A stretch of DNA of 64,000 nucleotides from the NCBI RefSeq assembly GCF_013155125.1, contig NZ_CP053564.1, positions 689,501 through 753,500 of the forward strand, in the 5' to 3' direction. The stretch's first letter is position 1, and every line of letters starts with the position of its first letter. This document shows, piece by piece, positions 9,518-20,410 of this stretch. The notes beneath the pieces are model-generated. The model was not told the DNA's origin. It did not search any database and saw only the letters and a program-made list of their open reading frames with translations. This stretch comes from Pseudonocardia broussonetiae. Lineage in GTDB: Bacteria; Actinomycetota; Actinomycetes; Mycobacteriales; Pseudonocardiaceae. The translations under genes were made by a program, and so were the position numbers.

Positions 9518-10582
9518 ATGACCACCGCCGCGAACGCCACGCCGAGGCGCCGGGAGGCGCCCGACCGCAACCTCGCGATGGAGCTCGTCCGCGTCACCGA
9601 GGCGGCGGCGATGGCGGCGGGCCGGTGGGTCGGGCGCGGCGACAAGAACGGCGGCGACGGCGCGGCGGTCGACGCGATGCGCCAGCTCATCGGCAGCGTC
9701 TCGATGCGCGGCGTGGTGGTGATCGGCGAGGGCGAGAAGGACGAGGCGCCCATGCTGTTCAACGGCGAGGAGGTCGGCAACGGCGAGGGCGCGTGGTGCG
9801 ACGTCGCCGTCGACCCGATCGACGGCACCACGCTGATGGCCAAGGGCATGCCCAACTCGGTGGCGGTGCTCGCGGTGGCCGAGCGGGGCGCGATGTTCGA
9901 CCCGTCGGCCGTGTTCTACATGGAGAAGCTGGCCGTCGGGCCGGAGGCCGCCGACGTCATCGACCTCACCGCCCCCGTCGCCGAGAACATCCGGCGGGTC
10001 GCCGCGGCCAAGCACCTGCACGTCACCGACGTCACGGTCTGCGTGCTCGACCGCCCGCGCCACGAGCAGCTCATCGCCGACATCCGCCGCACCGGTGCGC
10101 GCATCCACTTCCTCTCCGACGGCGACGTCGCCGGGGCCATCTCCGCGGCCCGCCCGAACACCGGCGTCGACATGCTCTACGGGATCGGCGGCACGCCCGA
10201 GGGCATCATCACCGCGGCCGCGATGAAGTGCATGGGCGGCGCGATGCAGGGCCGGCTGTGGCCCAAGGACGACGAGGAGCGCGCGCGGGCGATCGCGGCG
10301 GGCCACGACCTCGACCGCGTCCTCACCGCCGACGAGCTCGTGCGCGGCGACAACGTGTTCTTCTGCGCCACCGGCATCACCGACGGCGACCTGCTGCGCG
10401 GGGTGCACTACCGCGGCGGCGGCTGCACGACGCAGTCGATCGTCATGCGCTCCAAGTCGGGCACCGTCCGCATGATCGACGGCTACCACCGGCTCACGAA
10501 GCTGCGCGAGTACTCCTCGGTCGACTTCGACCTCTCCGACGAGCAGATCTCCGAGCACGACGCCGCGCCGCCGCTGCCCTGA
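9518..10582 (+). CDS. glpX: Fructose-1,6-bisphosphatase class II
   Basis: 354 residues. Dephosphorylates fructose-1,6-bisphosphate in gluconeogenesis. Family motifs seen: [23 protein letters not shown], the metal-binding VDPIDGTTL, and the C-terminal [17 protein letters not shown] lies 7 bases before the ATG. The neighbours DUF4245 upstream and fumarase downstream keep the mycobacterial order, but here an L,D-transpeptidase gene is inserted between glpX and fumC. Confidence 0.95.
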   Translation: MTTAANATPRRREAPDRNLAMELVRVTEAAAMAAGRWVGRGDKNGGDGAAVDAMRQLIGSVSMRGVVVIGEGEKDEAPMLFNGEEVGNGEGAWCDVAVDPIDGTTLMAKGMPNSVAVLAVAERGAMFDPSAVFYMEKLAVGPEAADVIDLTAPVAENIRRVAAAKHLHVTDVTVCVLDRPRHEQLIADIRRTGARIHFLSDGDVAGAISAARPNTGVDMLYGIGGTPEGIITAAAMKCMGGAMQGRLWPKDDEERARAIAAGHDLDRVLTADELVRGDNVFFCATGITDGDLLRGVHYRGGGCTTQSIVMRSKSGTVRMIDGYHRLTKLREYSSVDFDLSDEQISEHDAAPPLP

Positions 10583-10723
10583 CCGCCCGGCGGCTGACCT
10601 GGCGATCCCCGTGATCGGATCGTGAGCGCAGGACCACCCGATCGAGCTTGATCGCCGTCGGGCCGCGGCGGATGCTACTGCGGGGAACCGGTCGGTGACG
10701 GTCGGTCGGGCGCGGGGGTGGCC

Positions 10724-11353
10724 ATGCGGGTCCGTCGGGTGTTGTCGCTGCTGGTCGTCGTCGCGCTGACGGGGCTGCTGAGCGGGGCCGGGGGCGGCGC
10801 CGTGGCGACCGCCGAGGCCGCCGCCGTCGCCGCGGTCCGGCTGCTGCCCCTGCGGCTGCAGGAGGCGGCGATCGCGCCGGCGGCGCCCGCGCTGGCCCCG
10901 GCCGTCCGGGCCCCGGTCGTCGTCCCCGTCCCCGTCGCGCCGGTCGTGCAGGTCCCCGCTCCCGTCGTGGAGGCACCGGCCCCGGTCGTGGCCCGCGCCG
11001 TCGCCGGCACGCCCTGCGTCAGCACCGCGCGGGCCTGCATCGAGCTGTCGAGCGACCGGGCGTGGCTGATCCGGGACGGGGAGGTGTCCTACGGCCCGGT
11101 GCCGATCACGTCCGGGCGTCCGGGCTTCCGCACGCCGCCGGGCTCGTTCGCGGTCACGTTCCACAGCCGCGACCACATCAGCTCGATCTACGACGCCCCG
11201 ATGCCGTACTCGGTGTTCTTCAACGGCGGCATCGCGTTCCACCAGGGCAGCCTCAGCCAGCAGTCACACGGCTGCATCCACCTCTCCCGCACCGCCGCCC
11301 GGGAGTTCTTCGACTCGCTCGTCCGGGGCGACGTCGTCCAGGTCGTCCGGTAG
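10724..11353 (+). CDS. L,D-transpeptidase (YkuD domain), secreted
   Basis: About 209 residues. An N-terminal signal peptide (Leu/Val-rich core to about residue 30) is followed by a Pro/Val/Ala-rich spacer and a YkuD catalytic domain (about 95-209). The catalytic signature is complete: the histidine in AFHQG and the SHGCIHL motif carrying the catalytic cysteine. By family it forms 3-3 cross-links in peptidoglycan or attaches proteins to it. There is no Ig-like domain as in the mycobacterial Ldt enzymes, so it is a minimal single-domain type. The ATG has GGGGG upstream; a GTG two codons earlier is possible. Confidence 0.9.
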   Translation: MRVRRVLSLLVVVALTGLLSGAGGGAVATAEAAAVAAVRLLPLRLQEAAIAPAAPALAPAVRAPVVVPVPVAPVVQVPAPVVEAPAPVVARAVAGTPCVSTARACIELSSDRAWLIRDGEVSYGPVPITSGRPGFRTPPGSFAVTFHSRDHISSIYDAPMPYSVFFNGGIAFHQGSLSQQSHGCIHLSRTAAREFFDSLVRGDVVQVVR

Positions 11354-11443
11354 GCCGCCGGGGCAGGGGCGCCACCCGGCGGCTGCACGGGGCGTGCGTC
11401 ACTCGGGGCTGCACGACGGCGCCCCCGCGAGAACACTGGCGGC

Positions 11444-12844
<1,401 letters not shown>

Positions 12845-12988
12845 CGGCGGTCCGTCACGGTCCGGCGTCGAAGCCACCCGGACACCGTCCCGACCCTCCC
12901 CCGACCGGTGATCGTCACGATACGGTCGGATCCGCGGTGCAGGCTGCGCCGGTCCGGCGCGCGCCGGCTCTGCGAGGAGGAGTACCTG

Positions 12989-14128
12989 ATGACGGTGTTA
13001 CGGCGTCTGCTGGCGGTGGCTGCCGTCGGCGCCACCCTGACGGTGACGGGGTGCGTGAGCTCCGGCGGGGGCGGCGGCGCGGCGCCGGCCGCCGACGGCA
13101 CCGACTGGGCCACCGCCACCTCGGCGGAGGCCGGCGGCGGCTTCGACGCGCTCGTGGAGGCCGCGAAGGCCGAGGGCACGCTCAACGTCATCGCGCTGCC
13201 CCCGGACTGGGCCAACTACGGCGAGATGATCTCGACGTTCGAGGAGACCTACGGGATCACCGTGGAGTCGGCCAACCCCGAGGGCTCCAGCCAGGACGAG
13301 ATCAACGCCGTCCAGCAGCTGGGCACGCAGGAGCGCGCCCCCGACGTGCTCGACCTCGGGCAGTCCTTCGCCAACTCCAACGTCGACCTGTTCGCGCCCT
13401 ACCAGGTGCAGACCTGGGACTCGATCCCCGCGGAGAACAAGGACGCCAACGGGGCCTGGGTCAACGACTACGGCGGCTTCATCTCCATCGGCTGCAACGC
13501 GAGCCTCGTCGCGAACTGCCCGCAGACCTTCGCCGACCTCGCGAAGCCCGAGTACGCGGGGCAGGTCGCGCTCAACGGCGACCCGACGTCGTCCGCGTCG
13601 GCCTTCGCCGGCGTCTGGGCGGCCGCGCTGGCGGGCGGCGGCTCGCTCGACGACATCACCCCGGGCGTGACGTTCTTCGGGCAGCTCGCCGACAGCGGCA
13701 ACCTGCTCCTCGTCGACCCGACGCCGGCCACCATCGAGAGCGGCCAGACCCCGATCGTCCTCGACTGGGACTACCTGAACCTCACCCAGGCCGAGAAGGT
13801 GGCGCCGTCGTTCGAGTGGCGCGTCGCGGTGCCGTCGGACGGGCTGTTCGCGCAGTACTACGCGCAGGCGATCAACAAGAACGCGCCGCACCCGGCGGCC
13901 GCGCGGCTGTGGCAGGAGTTCCTGTACTCCGACGTGGGCCAGAACCTCTGGCTGGCCGGCAAGGCCCGCCCGGCGCGCCTGACCGACATGCAGACCGCGG
14001 GCACGGCCGACCCGGCGCTGGTGTCAGTGCTGCCGCCGGTCGCCGGCGAGCCGCAGTTCCCGACGCAGGAGCAGACCGACGCGGCCAACGCCGTCGTCGC
14101 CCAGAACTGGGCCACGGCGACCTCCTGA
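12989..14128 (+). CDS. ABC transporter substrate-binding lipoprotein
   Basis: 379 residues. The ATG at 12989 follows GAGGAGGAG at a good distance and begins a lipoprotein signal peptide with lipobox VTGC (Cys22). A Gly/Ala linker leads into a family 1 (PotD/AfuA-like) extracellular binding domain with LNVIALPPDWANYGEM near its start and a long DxGFISIGCN segment mid-protein. The substrate is not evident: relatives bind polyamines, ferric iron, thiamine or 2-aminoethylphosphonate. First gene of a four-gene importer operon; the next start is one base after its stop. Confidence 0.88.
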   Translation: MTVLRRLLAVAAVGATLTVTGCVSSGGGGGAAPAADGTDWATATSAEAGGGFDALVEAAKAEGTLNVIALPPDWANYGEMISTFEETYGITVESANPEGSSQDEINAVQQLGTQERAPDVLDLGQSFANSNVDLFAPYQVQTWDSIPAENKDANGAWVNDYGGFISIGCNASLVANCPQTFADLAKPEYAGQVALNGDPTSSASAFAGVWAAALAGGGSLDDITPGVTFFGQLADSGNLLLVDPTPATIESGQTPIVLDWDYLNLTQAEKVAPSFEWRVAVPSDGLFAQYYAQAINKNAPHPAAARLWQEFLYSDVGQNLWLAGKARPARLTDMQTAGTADPALVSVLPPVAGEPQFPTQEQTDAANAVVAQNWATATS

Positions 14129-14129
14129 G

Positions 14130-15029
14130 ATGACGCTCCTGGAAGCTCCGACCGCACCACCCGAGAAGGTGCGGTCGGAGCGCTCCTGGCGGGCGGCGCT
14201 GGGCCTGCTGCCGTTCGTCGCCTACCTGCTCGTGTTCCTCGGCGGGCCGCTGTACTTCGTGATCAGCGGGGCGCTGTCGGACGCCGACGGGCGCCCGACG
14301 CTCGACAACGTCATCGCCTCGGTCACGCAGCCGCAGTACCGGGCGGCGTTCACCTCGAGCATCGTGCTGTCCGCGGGCACGGCCGTGATCGGCGCGGTCG
14401 CCGGCGCCTTCCTCGCGCAGGCCGTGCTGACCAGCCGCCCGACGAGTCCGCTGCGCCGGATCGTGTCGACGGCGTCGGGCGTGCTCGCCTACTTCGGCGG
14501 CGTGCCGCTGGCGTTCGCGTTCATCGCCGCGCTCGGCCAGACCGGGCTCGCGACGCAGTTCCTGAAGTCGGCGGGCGTCGACCTCTACGCGTCCGGCTTC
14601 CGCATCGACTCCCTCACGGGCCTCGCGCTCACCTACGTCTACTTCCAGATCCCGCTCATGGTCATCCTCATCACCCCCGCGCTGGAGGGCCTGGTGCCGC
14701 AGTGGCGCGAGGCCGCGGAGAACCTCGGGGCGTCGGCGTGGACGTACTGGCGGCGGATCGCGCTGCCCGTGCTCGCCCCGGCGCTCGGCGGCGCCACGCT
14801 GGTGCTGTTCGGCAACGCGTTCGCCGCGTACGCCACCGCGCTCGCCCTGACCAGCGGCTCGATCCCGCTGCTGCCCACGGCGATCGCGTCGGCGCTGTCG
14901 GGCAACGTGCTCGCGGGCGCGCAGAACGTCGGCCTCGCGCTCGGCCTCGACATGGTGCTCGTGATCGCCGTCGTCATGGTCGGGTACGTGCTGCTGCAGC
15001 GCCGGGCGTCGAGGTGGCAGGCGCGGTGA
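14130..15029 (+). CDS. ABC transporter permease (first)
   Basis: 299 residues with about six membrane segments starting near residue 25. The inner-membrane coupling motif (EAA loop) is clear as EAAENLGASAWTYWRRIALPVL. It pairs with the next gene to form the channel of the importer. Translation is coupled on both sides: it starts directly after the binding-protein stop and its own stop overlaps the next start (GTGA). Confidence 0.92.
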   Translation: MTLLEAPTAPPEKVRSERSWRAALGLLPFVAYLLVFLGGPLYFVISGALSDADGRPTLDNVIASVTQPQYRAAFTSSIVLSAGTAVIGAVAGAFLAQAVLTSRPTSPLRRIVSTASGVLAYFGGVPLAFAFIAALGQTGLATQFLKSAGVDLYASGFRIDSLTGLALTYVYFQIPLMVILITPALEGLVPQWREAAENLGASAWTYWRRIALPVLAPALGGATLVLFGNAFAAYATALALTSGSIPLLPTAIASALSGNVLAGAQNVGLALGLDMVLVIAVVMVGYVLLQRRASRWQAR

Positions 15030-15805
15030 GGGGCCGTCGCTGGCGGGTCGTCGTCCTCGGCCTCGCGCTCGTCTACTTCCTGGTGCCGCTGCTGTCGGCC
15101 GCGGAGTTCAGCCTGCGCACCCCCGGTGGCGGGTACGGCGTCGCCAACTACCTGACGATCTTCGGCGACGAGGTGCTGCTGTCGTCGCTGCTGGTGTCGC
15201 TGCAGATCGCCGTCGTCACCGCGGTGCTGGTGCTGCTGCTCGTCGTCCCCACCGCGGTGTGGGTGCGGCTGCGCTTCCCGGCCGCCGCGGCGCTGCTGGA
15301 GAGCGCGACGATCCTGCCGATCGTCGTGCCGCCGGTCGTGATGGCGGCGGGGATCGCGTTCGTCCAGGCCAACCTCGGCGGCCCGGTGTTCCGCACGCTG
15401 TTCGCGTCCTCGTTCACCGCGCTCACCCCGTTCTACGTGGTGCTCGCGCTGCCCTTCGCCTACCGCGCCGTCGACAACGGGCTGGCCGCCGTCCCGCTGC
15501 GCACGCTCGTGGAGGCCGCCCGCAACCTCGGCGCCTCCCTGCCCACCGCGCTGTGGCGGGTGGTCCTGCCGGCCATCCGCAGCGCCGTGCTCGGGGCGGC
15601 GTTCCTCACGCTCGCGCTCGTGCTCGGCGAGATCGTCATCGCCCGGATCCTGCTGTACGGCGACACGTTCCCGGTCGCGATCGTCGAGGTCGGGCGCAGC
15701 CAAGCCGGCGTGGCCGTCGCGCTGACGCTGGCCAGCCTCGTCCTGACCTGGCTGCTGCTGCTCGCGGTCTCGTTCGCCGGATCGTCTCGGAGGAGCACCC
15801 CATGA
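15026..15805 (+). CDS. ABC transporter permease (second)
   Basis: 259 residues, GTG start overlapping the stop of the first permease. Six membrane segments are apparent and the EAA loop reads EAARNLGASLPTALWRVVLP. It is slightly shorter at the N-terminus than its partner, as is usual in spermidine/iron-type importers. The last residues overlap the ATPase start (ATGA). Confidence 0.92.
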   Translation: MRGRRWRVVVLGLALVYFLVPLLSAAEFSLRTPGGGYGVANYLTIFGDEVLLSSLLVSLQIAVVTAVLVLLLVVPTAVWVRLRFPAAAALLESATILPIVVPPVVMAAGIAFVQANLGGPVFRTLFASSFTALTPFYVVLALPFAYRAVDNGLAAVPLRTLVEAARNLGASLPTALWRVVLPAIRSAVLGAAFLTLALVLGEIVIARILLYGDTFPVAIVEVGRSQAGVAVALTLASLVLTWLLLLAVSFAGSSRRSTP

Positions 15806-16788
15806 CCGACCTCGCCACCGCACGCGCGGACACGCAGCGGGGCACCACCGTCGAGTTCCGCGGCGTGCGCCGCAGCTACGGCACGACGCACGCCCTCGAC
15901 GGCCTCGACCTGGTGCTCGCGCCCGGCGAGCTGCTCGCCCTGCTCGGCCCGTCGGGCTGCGGGAAGACCACGGCGCTGCGCCTGCTCGCGGGCTTCGACA
16001 CCCCGACGTCGGGGTCGATCCTGGTCGGCGGCAAGGACGTCACCGACGTCCCGGCGGCCAAGCGCGACACCGGCATGGTGTTCCAGGCGTACTCGCTGTT
16101 CCCGACGATGACCGCGGCGGAGAACGTCGCGTTCGGGCTGCGGGTGCGCCGCGTCGCCCCGGCGAAGCGGACGGCCCGCGCCGCCGAGCTCCTCGACCTC
16201 GTCGGGCTGGGCGACCGCGGCGGCGCCTACCCCCACCAGCTCTCCGGCGGGCAGCAGCAGCGGGTGGCACTGGCCCGCGCGCTCGCCGTCTCCCCGGCCG
16301 TCCTGCTGCTCGACGAACCGCTGTCGGCGCTCGACGCCCGCGTCCGCGTGCAGCTGCGCGACGAGATCCGGCGGCTGCAGCTCGCCGAGGGCATCACCAC
16401 GCTGTTCGTCACGCACGACCAGGCCGAGGCGCTCGCCGTCGCCGACCGGGTCGCGGTCCTCAACGCCGGGCGCCTGGAGCAGGTGGGCACGCCGCAGGAG
16501 GTCTACTCGTCGCCGTCGACGGAGTTCGTCGCCGAGTTCGTCGGGGTGATGAACCGCGTCCCGGTGTCCGGGTCGACGATCACGCCCGGCGCGCCGGAGC
16601 GCCAGGTGCGCCCCGAGGAGCTGACGGTCGGCGGTGGCCTCCCCGGCACCGTCCTGACCAGCACGTTCCTCGGCCCCGTCACGCGGCTCGTGGTGAGCAC
16701 GGAGGTCGGCGAGCTCACCGTCGACGTCGTCAGCCGCCCGGGCCTGCCGGGCATCGGCGAGCCGACCGCGGTGGCCCTGCTCGGTTGA
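15802..16788 (+). CDS. ABC transporter ATP-binding protein
   Basis: 328 residues. Walker A is GPSGCGKTT, the signature is LSGGQQQR, Walker B is LLLDEPLSALD and the switch histidine is in FVTHDQAEA. The C-terminal 80 residues form a TOBE-like domain ending GEPTAVALL. The ATG has CGGAGGAG upstream. It energises the preceding two permeases; the domain set (SBP-TM-TM-ATPase) is that of PotABCD/FbpABC-type importers. Confidence 0.94.
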   Translation: MTDLATARADTQRGTTVEFRGVRRSYGTTHALDGLDLVLAPGELLALLGPSGCGKTTALRLLAGFDTPTSGSILVGGKDVTDVPAAKRDTGMVFQAYSLFPTMTAAENVAFGLRVRRVAPAKRTARAAELLDLVGLGDRGGAYPHQLSGGQQQRVALARALAVSPAVLLLDEPLSALDARVRVQLRDEIRRLQLAEGITTLFVTHDQAEALAVADRVAVLNAGRLEQVGTPQEVYSSPSTEFVAEFVGVMNRVPVSGSTITPGAPERQVRPEELTVGGGLPGTVLTSTFLGPVTRLVVSTEVGELTVDVVSRPGLPGIGEPTAVALLG

Positions 16789-16794
16789 CCGACC

Positions 16795-17757
16795 TCACCC
16801 CACCGCGCGGCCGAACCGCTCGCCCCACTCCCTCAGCAGCTCCGGCAGCTCGGGCGGGCTGCGGACCTCGAACTCGGCGCCGAGCGAGCCGAGCACCATC
16901 GCCGGCCAGTCGAGGCTGTCGGTCGACATGCGCAGCACGCAGCGCTCCGGCCCGTCCGCCTCGACCTCGGCCCACCGCCCCACGTGCGCGGCCACCCGCT
17001 CCGCCGGCGCGTGCACCAGCACCTCGACGCCCAGCCGCGCGGTGTGCACGGTCTCCAGACCGGAGCGGACGAACGCCGCCGCGTCGCCGCCGGGGAGGTC
17101 GCGGGTGCGGAACCGGGCGCCGGTGGTGCGCGGGCCGCTCAGCCGGTCGAGCCGGAAGCTGCGCCAGTCGTGGCGGTGCAGGTCGTAGGCCACGAGGTAC
17201 CAGCGCCGGCCCATCGGCACCAGCCGGTGCGGCTCGACGTGCCGGTCGGCGGCCGCGCGGCCGAGCGGGGTGTAGGCGAACTCGAGGCGCTCGGTGTCGC
17301 GGCAGGCCTGGGCGACGGCGATGAGCACGGCGGAGTCGACGGTCGGCGCGGTGCGCTCACCCCACACCAGCGGCACGGTGACCGCCCGCAGCGCGTCGAC
17401 GCGCCGGCGCAGCCGCGGGGGCATGACCTGCACGACCTTGGTCAGCGCCCGCACCGCCGACTCCTCGATCCCCGACACCGCGCCCTGCGTCGCGGCCTGC
17501 ATGCCGACGGCGAGCGCGACCGCCTCCTCGTCGTCGACGACCAGCGGCGGCAGCGCGGCCCCCGCCGCGAGCTGGTACCCGCCGTCGACGCCCCGGCTCG
17601 CCTCGACCGGGTAGCCGAGCTCGCGGAGCCGGTCGACGTCGCGGCGCAGGGTGCGCGGCGAGACGCCGAGCCGCTCGGCGAGGTCGGGGCCGGGCCAGTG
17701 CCGGTGGGTCTGCAGCAGCGACAGCAGCCGCAGCGTCCGCGAACTCGTGTTGGCCAT
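16795..17757 (-). CDS. YafY-like helix-turn-helix / WYL-domain transcriptional regulator
   Basis: 320 residues. The N-terminal DeoR-type helix-turn-helix (about 8-60, LAERLGVSPRTLRRDVDRL) is followed by a WYL sensor domain (about 140-220, with the RWYLVAYDLHRHDWRSFRLDR stretch) and a WCX C-terminal extension. WYL regulators often respond to single-stranded nucleic acid or small ligands. It is divergent from the DinB-like gene at 17818 with only 60 bp between them, so that gene is the natural first target. Confidence 0.9.
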   Translation of the reverse strand: MANTSSRTLRLLSLLQTHRHWPGPDLAERLGVSPRTLRRDVDRLRELGYPVEASRGVDGGYQLAAGAALPPLVVDDEEAVALAVGMQAATQGAVSGIEESAVRALTKVVQVMPPRLRRRVDALRAVTVPLVWGERTAPTVDSAVLIAVAQACRDTERLEFAYTPLGRAAADRHVEPHRLVPMGRRWYLVAYDLHRHDWRSFRLDRLSGPRTTGARFRTRDLPGGDAAAFVRSGLETVHTARLGVEVLVHAPAERVAAHVGRWAEVEADGPERCVLRMSTDSLDWPAMVLGSLGAEFEVRSPPELPELLREWGERFGRAVG

Positions 17758-17817
17758 GTCCCCAGTCTCGTGCCATTGCGGTCAGGAAGTGGCCGCAGCG
17801 CCCCCTAGTCTTCTCCC

Positions 17818-18318
17818 ATGACCGACACCGAGCGCGCCGACATCCTCGAGTCCCTCGCCGCCCACCGCGGCTTCCTCCTGTTCACCGTGCAGGGCCTCAC
17901 CGACGAGCAGGCGCGGCAGCGCACCACCGTCAGCGAGCTGACCCTGGGCGGGCTGATCAAGCACGTCGCCCGCACCGAGAAGGGCTGGACCGACTTCATC
18001 GAGCAGGGCCCGGCGGCGATGGAGGCCACCGAGGACAGCTGGGCCGAGCACGCCGACGGCTTCGTCCTGCGCGAGGACGAGACGCTCGCGGGCGTCCTCG
18101 CCGAGTACGCGGAGGTCGCGAAGCACACCGACGCCCTGGTGGAGAGCCTGCCGAGCCTCGACGTCGCCCACCCGCTCCCCGAGGCGCCGTGGTTCCCGGC
18201 CGGGGCCACCCGCTCGGCGCGCCGGGTGTTCGTGCACATCGTCGGCGAGACCGCGCAGCACGCGGGGCACGCCGACGTCCTGCGCGAGGCGCTCGACGGC
18301 CAGAAGACGATGGGCTGA
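17818..18318 (+). CDS. DinB/DUF664-family protein
   Basis: 166 residues. A four-helix DinB-like fold is suggested by LGGLIKHVARTEKGW, HIVGETAQHAGHADVLRE and the closing LDG. The histidines in IKHV, HIV and QHAGHAD fit the metal-binding triad of this superfamily, which includes mycothiol-dependent enzymes. The substrate is unknown. It lies 60 bp from the divergent WYL regulator and 4 bp before a damaged paralogue. Confidence 0.85.
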   Translation: MTDTERADILESLAAHRGFLLFTVQGLTDEQARQRTTVSELTLGGLIKHVARTEKGWTDFIEQGPAAMEATEDSWAEHADGFVLREDETLAGVLAEYAEVAKHTDALVESLPSLDVAHPLPEAPWFPAGATRSARRVFVHIVGETAQHAGHADVLREALDGQKTMG

Positions 18319-18322
18319 CGCC

Positions 18323-18798
18323 GTGGGCGAGAAGACCGAGATCCTCGGGTCCTCGACACCCACCGCGGCGGCCTGCGGCACGCGCTCGACGGGCTCGCCG
18401 ACGCCGACGCCGCGCGCCGCCCCACCGCGAGCGCGCTGTGCCTGGGCGGCATCGTCCGGCACGTCGCCTACGCCGAGGAGATGTGGATCGACTTCGTCGT
18501 GTCGGGCGAGAAGGTCGACGACCTCGACCGCTACGCCGAGAGCTTCCGGGTGGGGCCCGGCGACACCGTGGCCGGGCTGCTCGAGCACTACGCGGCCACG
18601 GCCCGGCGCACGGACGAGGTGGTGGCCGCGCTGCCGTCGCTCGACGTGTCGCACCCGCTGCCCGACGCGCCCTGGTACCCGGACGACAGCTTCACCGCCC
18701 GGCAGGTGCTGCTGCACCTCATCGCGGAGACGAGCCGGCACGCCGGGCACGCCGACATCCTGCGCGAGACCCTCGACGGGCGGACGTCGGCGGGCTGA
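18323..18798 (+). pseudogene. Second DinB/DUF664-family gene with a frameshift near its start
   Basis: Tandem paralogue of the gene at 17818. GTG at 18323 opens a frame reading GEKTEILGS, which aligns with TERADILES of the upstream gene. The homologous continuation, LDTHRGGLRHALDG, lies in the next frame from 18352. One missing C around 18350-18353 would explain the break. Downstream of it the frame is intact to the stop at 18798 and keeps the RHV and RHAGHADILRE histidine motifs. Either a recent inactivation or a single-base assembly error; reinitiation at ATG 18481 would give a 105-residue truncated protein lacking the first helices. Confidence 0.75.
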
Positions 18799-18844
18799 CG
18801 GTCGGCGGCTGACGGCTGTCGGGGGTCGGTGCGAGGATCGGAGC

Positions 18845-20326
18845 GTGCTGTTCTCCGAGGTCGTCGCCACCTCCGCCGCGGTGGGCGCCACGCGGTCGCG
18901 CAAGGACAAGGCCGCCGCGATCGCCGCCCTGCTGCGCGCGGCCGCGCCCGGCGAGGTCGCGCCGGCCACGGCGTGGCTCTCCGGGGAGGCGCGGCAGGGC
19001 CGGATCGGCACGGGCTGGCGCACGCTGTCGGCGCTCGACGCGGCGCCGGCGGCGGAGCCCGTGCTCACCGTGGAGCGGGTCGACGCCCTGCTCGACGCGC
19101 TGGCGGGCACGTCCGGCGCCGGCTCCACCCGCCGCCGCGCGGAGCTGCTCGGCGAGCTGTTCGGCGCCGCCACCGGCGAGGAGCAGCGGTTCCTCACGCG
19201 GCTGCTCGGCGGCGAGCTCCGCCACGGCGCGCTGGAGGGCGTGATGCTCGACGCGGTGGCGGCGGCCTCGGAGCGGCCCGCGGCGTCGGTGCGGCGGGCG
19301 TTCATGCTGTCCGGGCGGCTGCCGGAGACGGCGGTCGTGGCGCTCGGCGGGGGCGACCTCGACGCGGTGGCGCTGCAGGTCGGCCGCCCCGTCCGCCCGA
19401 TGCTGGCCTCCCCCGCCGCCTCGCTCGACGACGCTCTCGCCGCCCTGCCCGACTCCACCGTCGAGTTCAAGCTCGACGGCGCCCGCATCCAGGTCCACCG
19501 CGACGGCGACGACGTGCGCGTGTGGACGCGGACGCTGCGCGAGATCACCGCCGGTGTCCCGGAGCTGGTGGAGCTGGTGCGCGGGCTGCCGTGCCGCTCG
19601 GTCGTGCTCGACGGGGAGACGCTCGCCCTGCGCGACGACGGCCGCCCCCGCCCGTTCCAGGAGACGATGAGCCGCTTCGGCTCCGACACCCACGCGCTGC
19701 TGCTGCGGCCCTGGTTCTTCGACTGCCTGCACCTCGACGGCACCGACCTGCTCGACGCCCCGCTGCGCGAGCGGCTCGCGGCGCTGGAGCGCGTCGCCGG
19801 TCCGCACCGCATCCCGTCCGGCGACCCGGTCGGCATCCTCGAGCGGGCGCTCGAGGCCGGGCACGAGGGCGTCGTCGTCAAGGCGCTCGACGCGCCGTAC
19901 CTGGCCGGGCGGCGGGGGAAGGCGTGGCAGAAGGTCAAGCCGGTGCACACGCTCGACCTGGTGGTGCTGGGCGCGGAGTGGGGGTTCGGTCGGCGCACGG
20001 GCTCGCTGTCCAACATCCACCTCGGCGCGCGCGACCCCGACGGCGGCGAGCCGATCATGGTCGGCAAGACGTTCAAGGGCATGACCGATGAGCTGCTGGC
20101 CTGGCAGACGGCCACGTTCCCGGCCTACACACGGGCGACCGAGGGCCACGCCGTGCTGCTGCGGCCCGAGCTCGTCGTCGAGATCGAGCTCGACGGCGCG
20201 CAGCGCAGCACCCGCTACCCGGGCGGGGTGGCGCTGCGCTTCGCCCGCGTCCTGCGCTACCGCCCCGACAAGACGCCGGCCGAGGCCGACACGATCGAGG
20301 CGGTCCGGGCCCTGCTGCCGGGTTGA
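18845..20326 (+). CDS. ATP-dependent DNA ligase
   Basis: 493 residues. The N-terminal DNA-binding domain (about 1-190) is followed by an adenylation domain with the active-site lysine in EFKLDGARIQVHRDG, motif III FFDCLHLDG, motif IV EGVVVKAL and motif V AWQKVKPVHTLDLVV, then an OB-fold. The size and domain set match the actinobacterial LigB type (a stand-alone ATP-dependent ligase used alongside the NAD-dependent one). GTG start at 18845. It is not a LigD fusion and has no Ku or polymerase neighbours here. Confidence 0.93.
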   Translation: MLFSEVVATSAAVGATRSRKDKAAAIAALLRAAAPGEVAPATAWLSGEARQGRIGTGWRTLSALDAAPAAEPVLTVERVDALLDALAGTSGAGSTRRRAELLGELFGAATGEEQRFLTRLLGGELRHGALEGVMLDAVAAASERPAASVRRAFMLSGRLPETAVVALGGGDLDAVALQVGRPVRPMLASPAASLDDALAALPDSTVEFKLDGARIQVHRDGDDVRVWTRTLREITAGVPELVELVRGLPCRSVVLDGETLALRDDGRPRPFQETMSRFGSDTHALLLRPWFFDCLHLDGTDLLDAPLRERLAALERVAGPHRIPSGDPVGILERALEAGHEGVVVKALDAPYLAGRRGKAWQKVKPVHTLDLVVLGAEWGFGRRTGSLSNIHLGARDPDGGEPIMVGKTFKGMTDELLAWQTATFPAYTRATEGHAVLLRPELVVEIELDGAQRSTRYPGGVALRFARVLRYRPDKTPAEADTIEAVRALLPG

Positions 20327-20410
20327 CCCCGACGGTGACCGGGTCGTGCTTGCCGGGGGCGGCCCGGGTCGGGAGACTGCGCGTCACCGGGATGGCCGAG
20401 CGGAGTGTGG

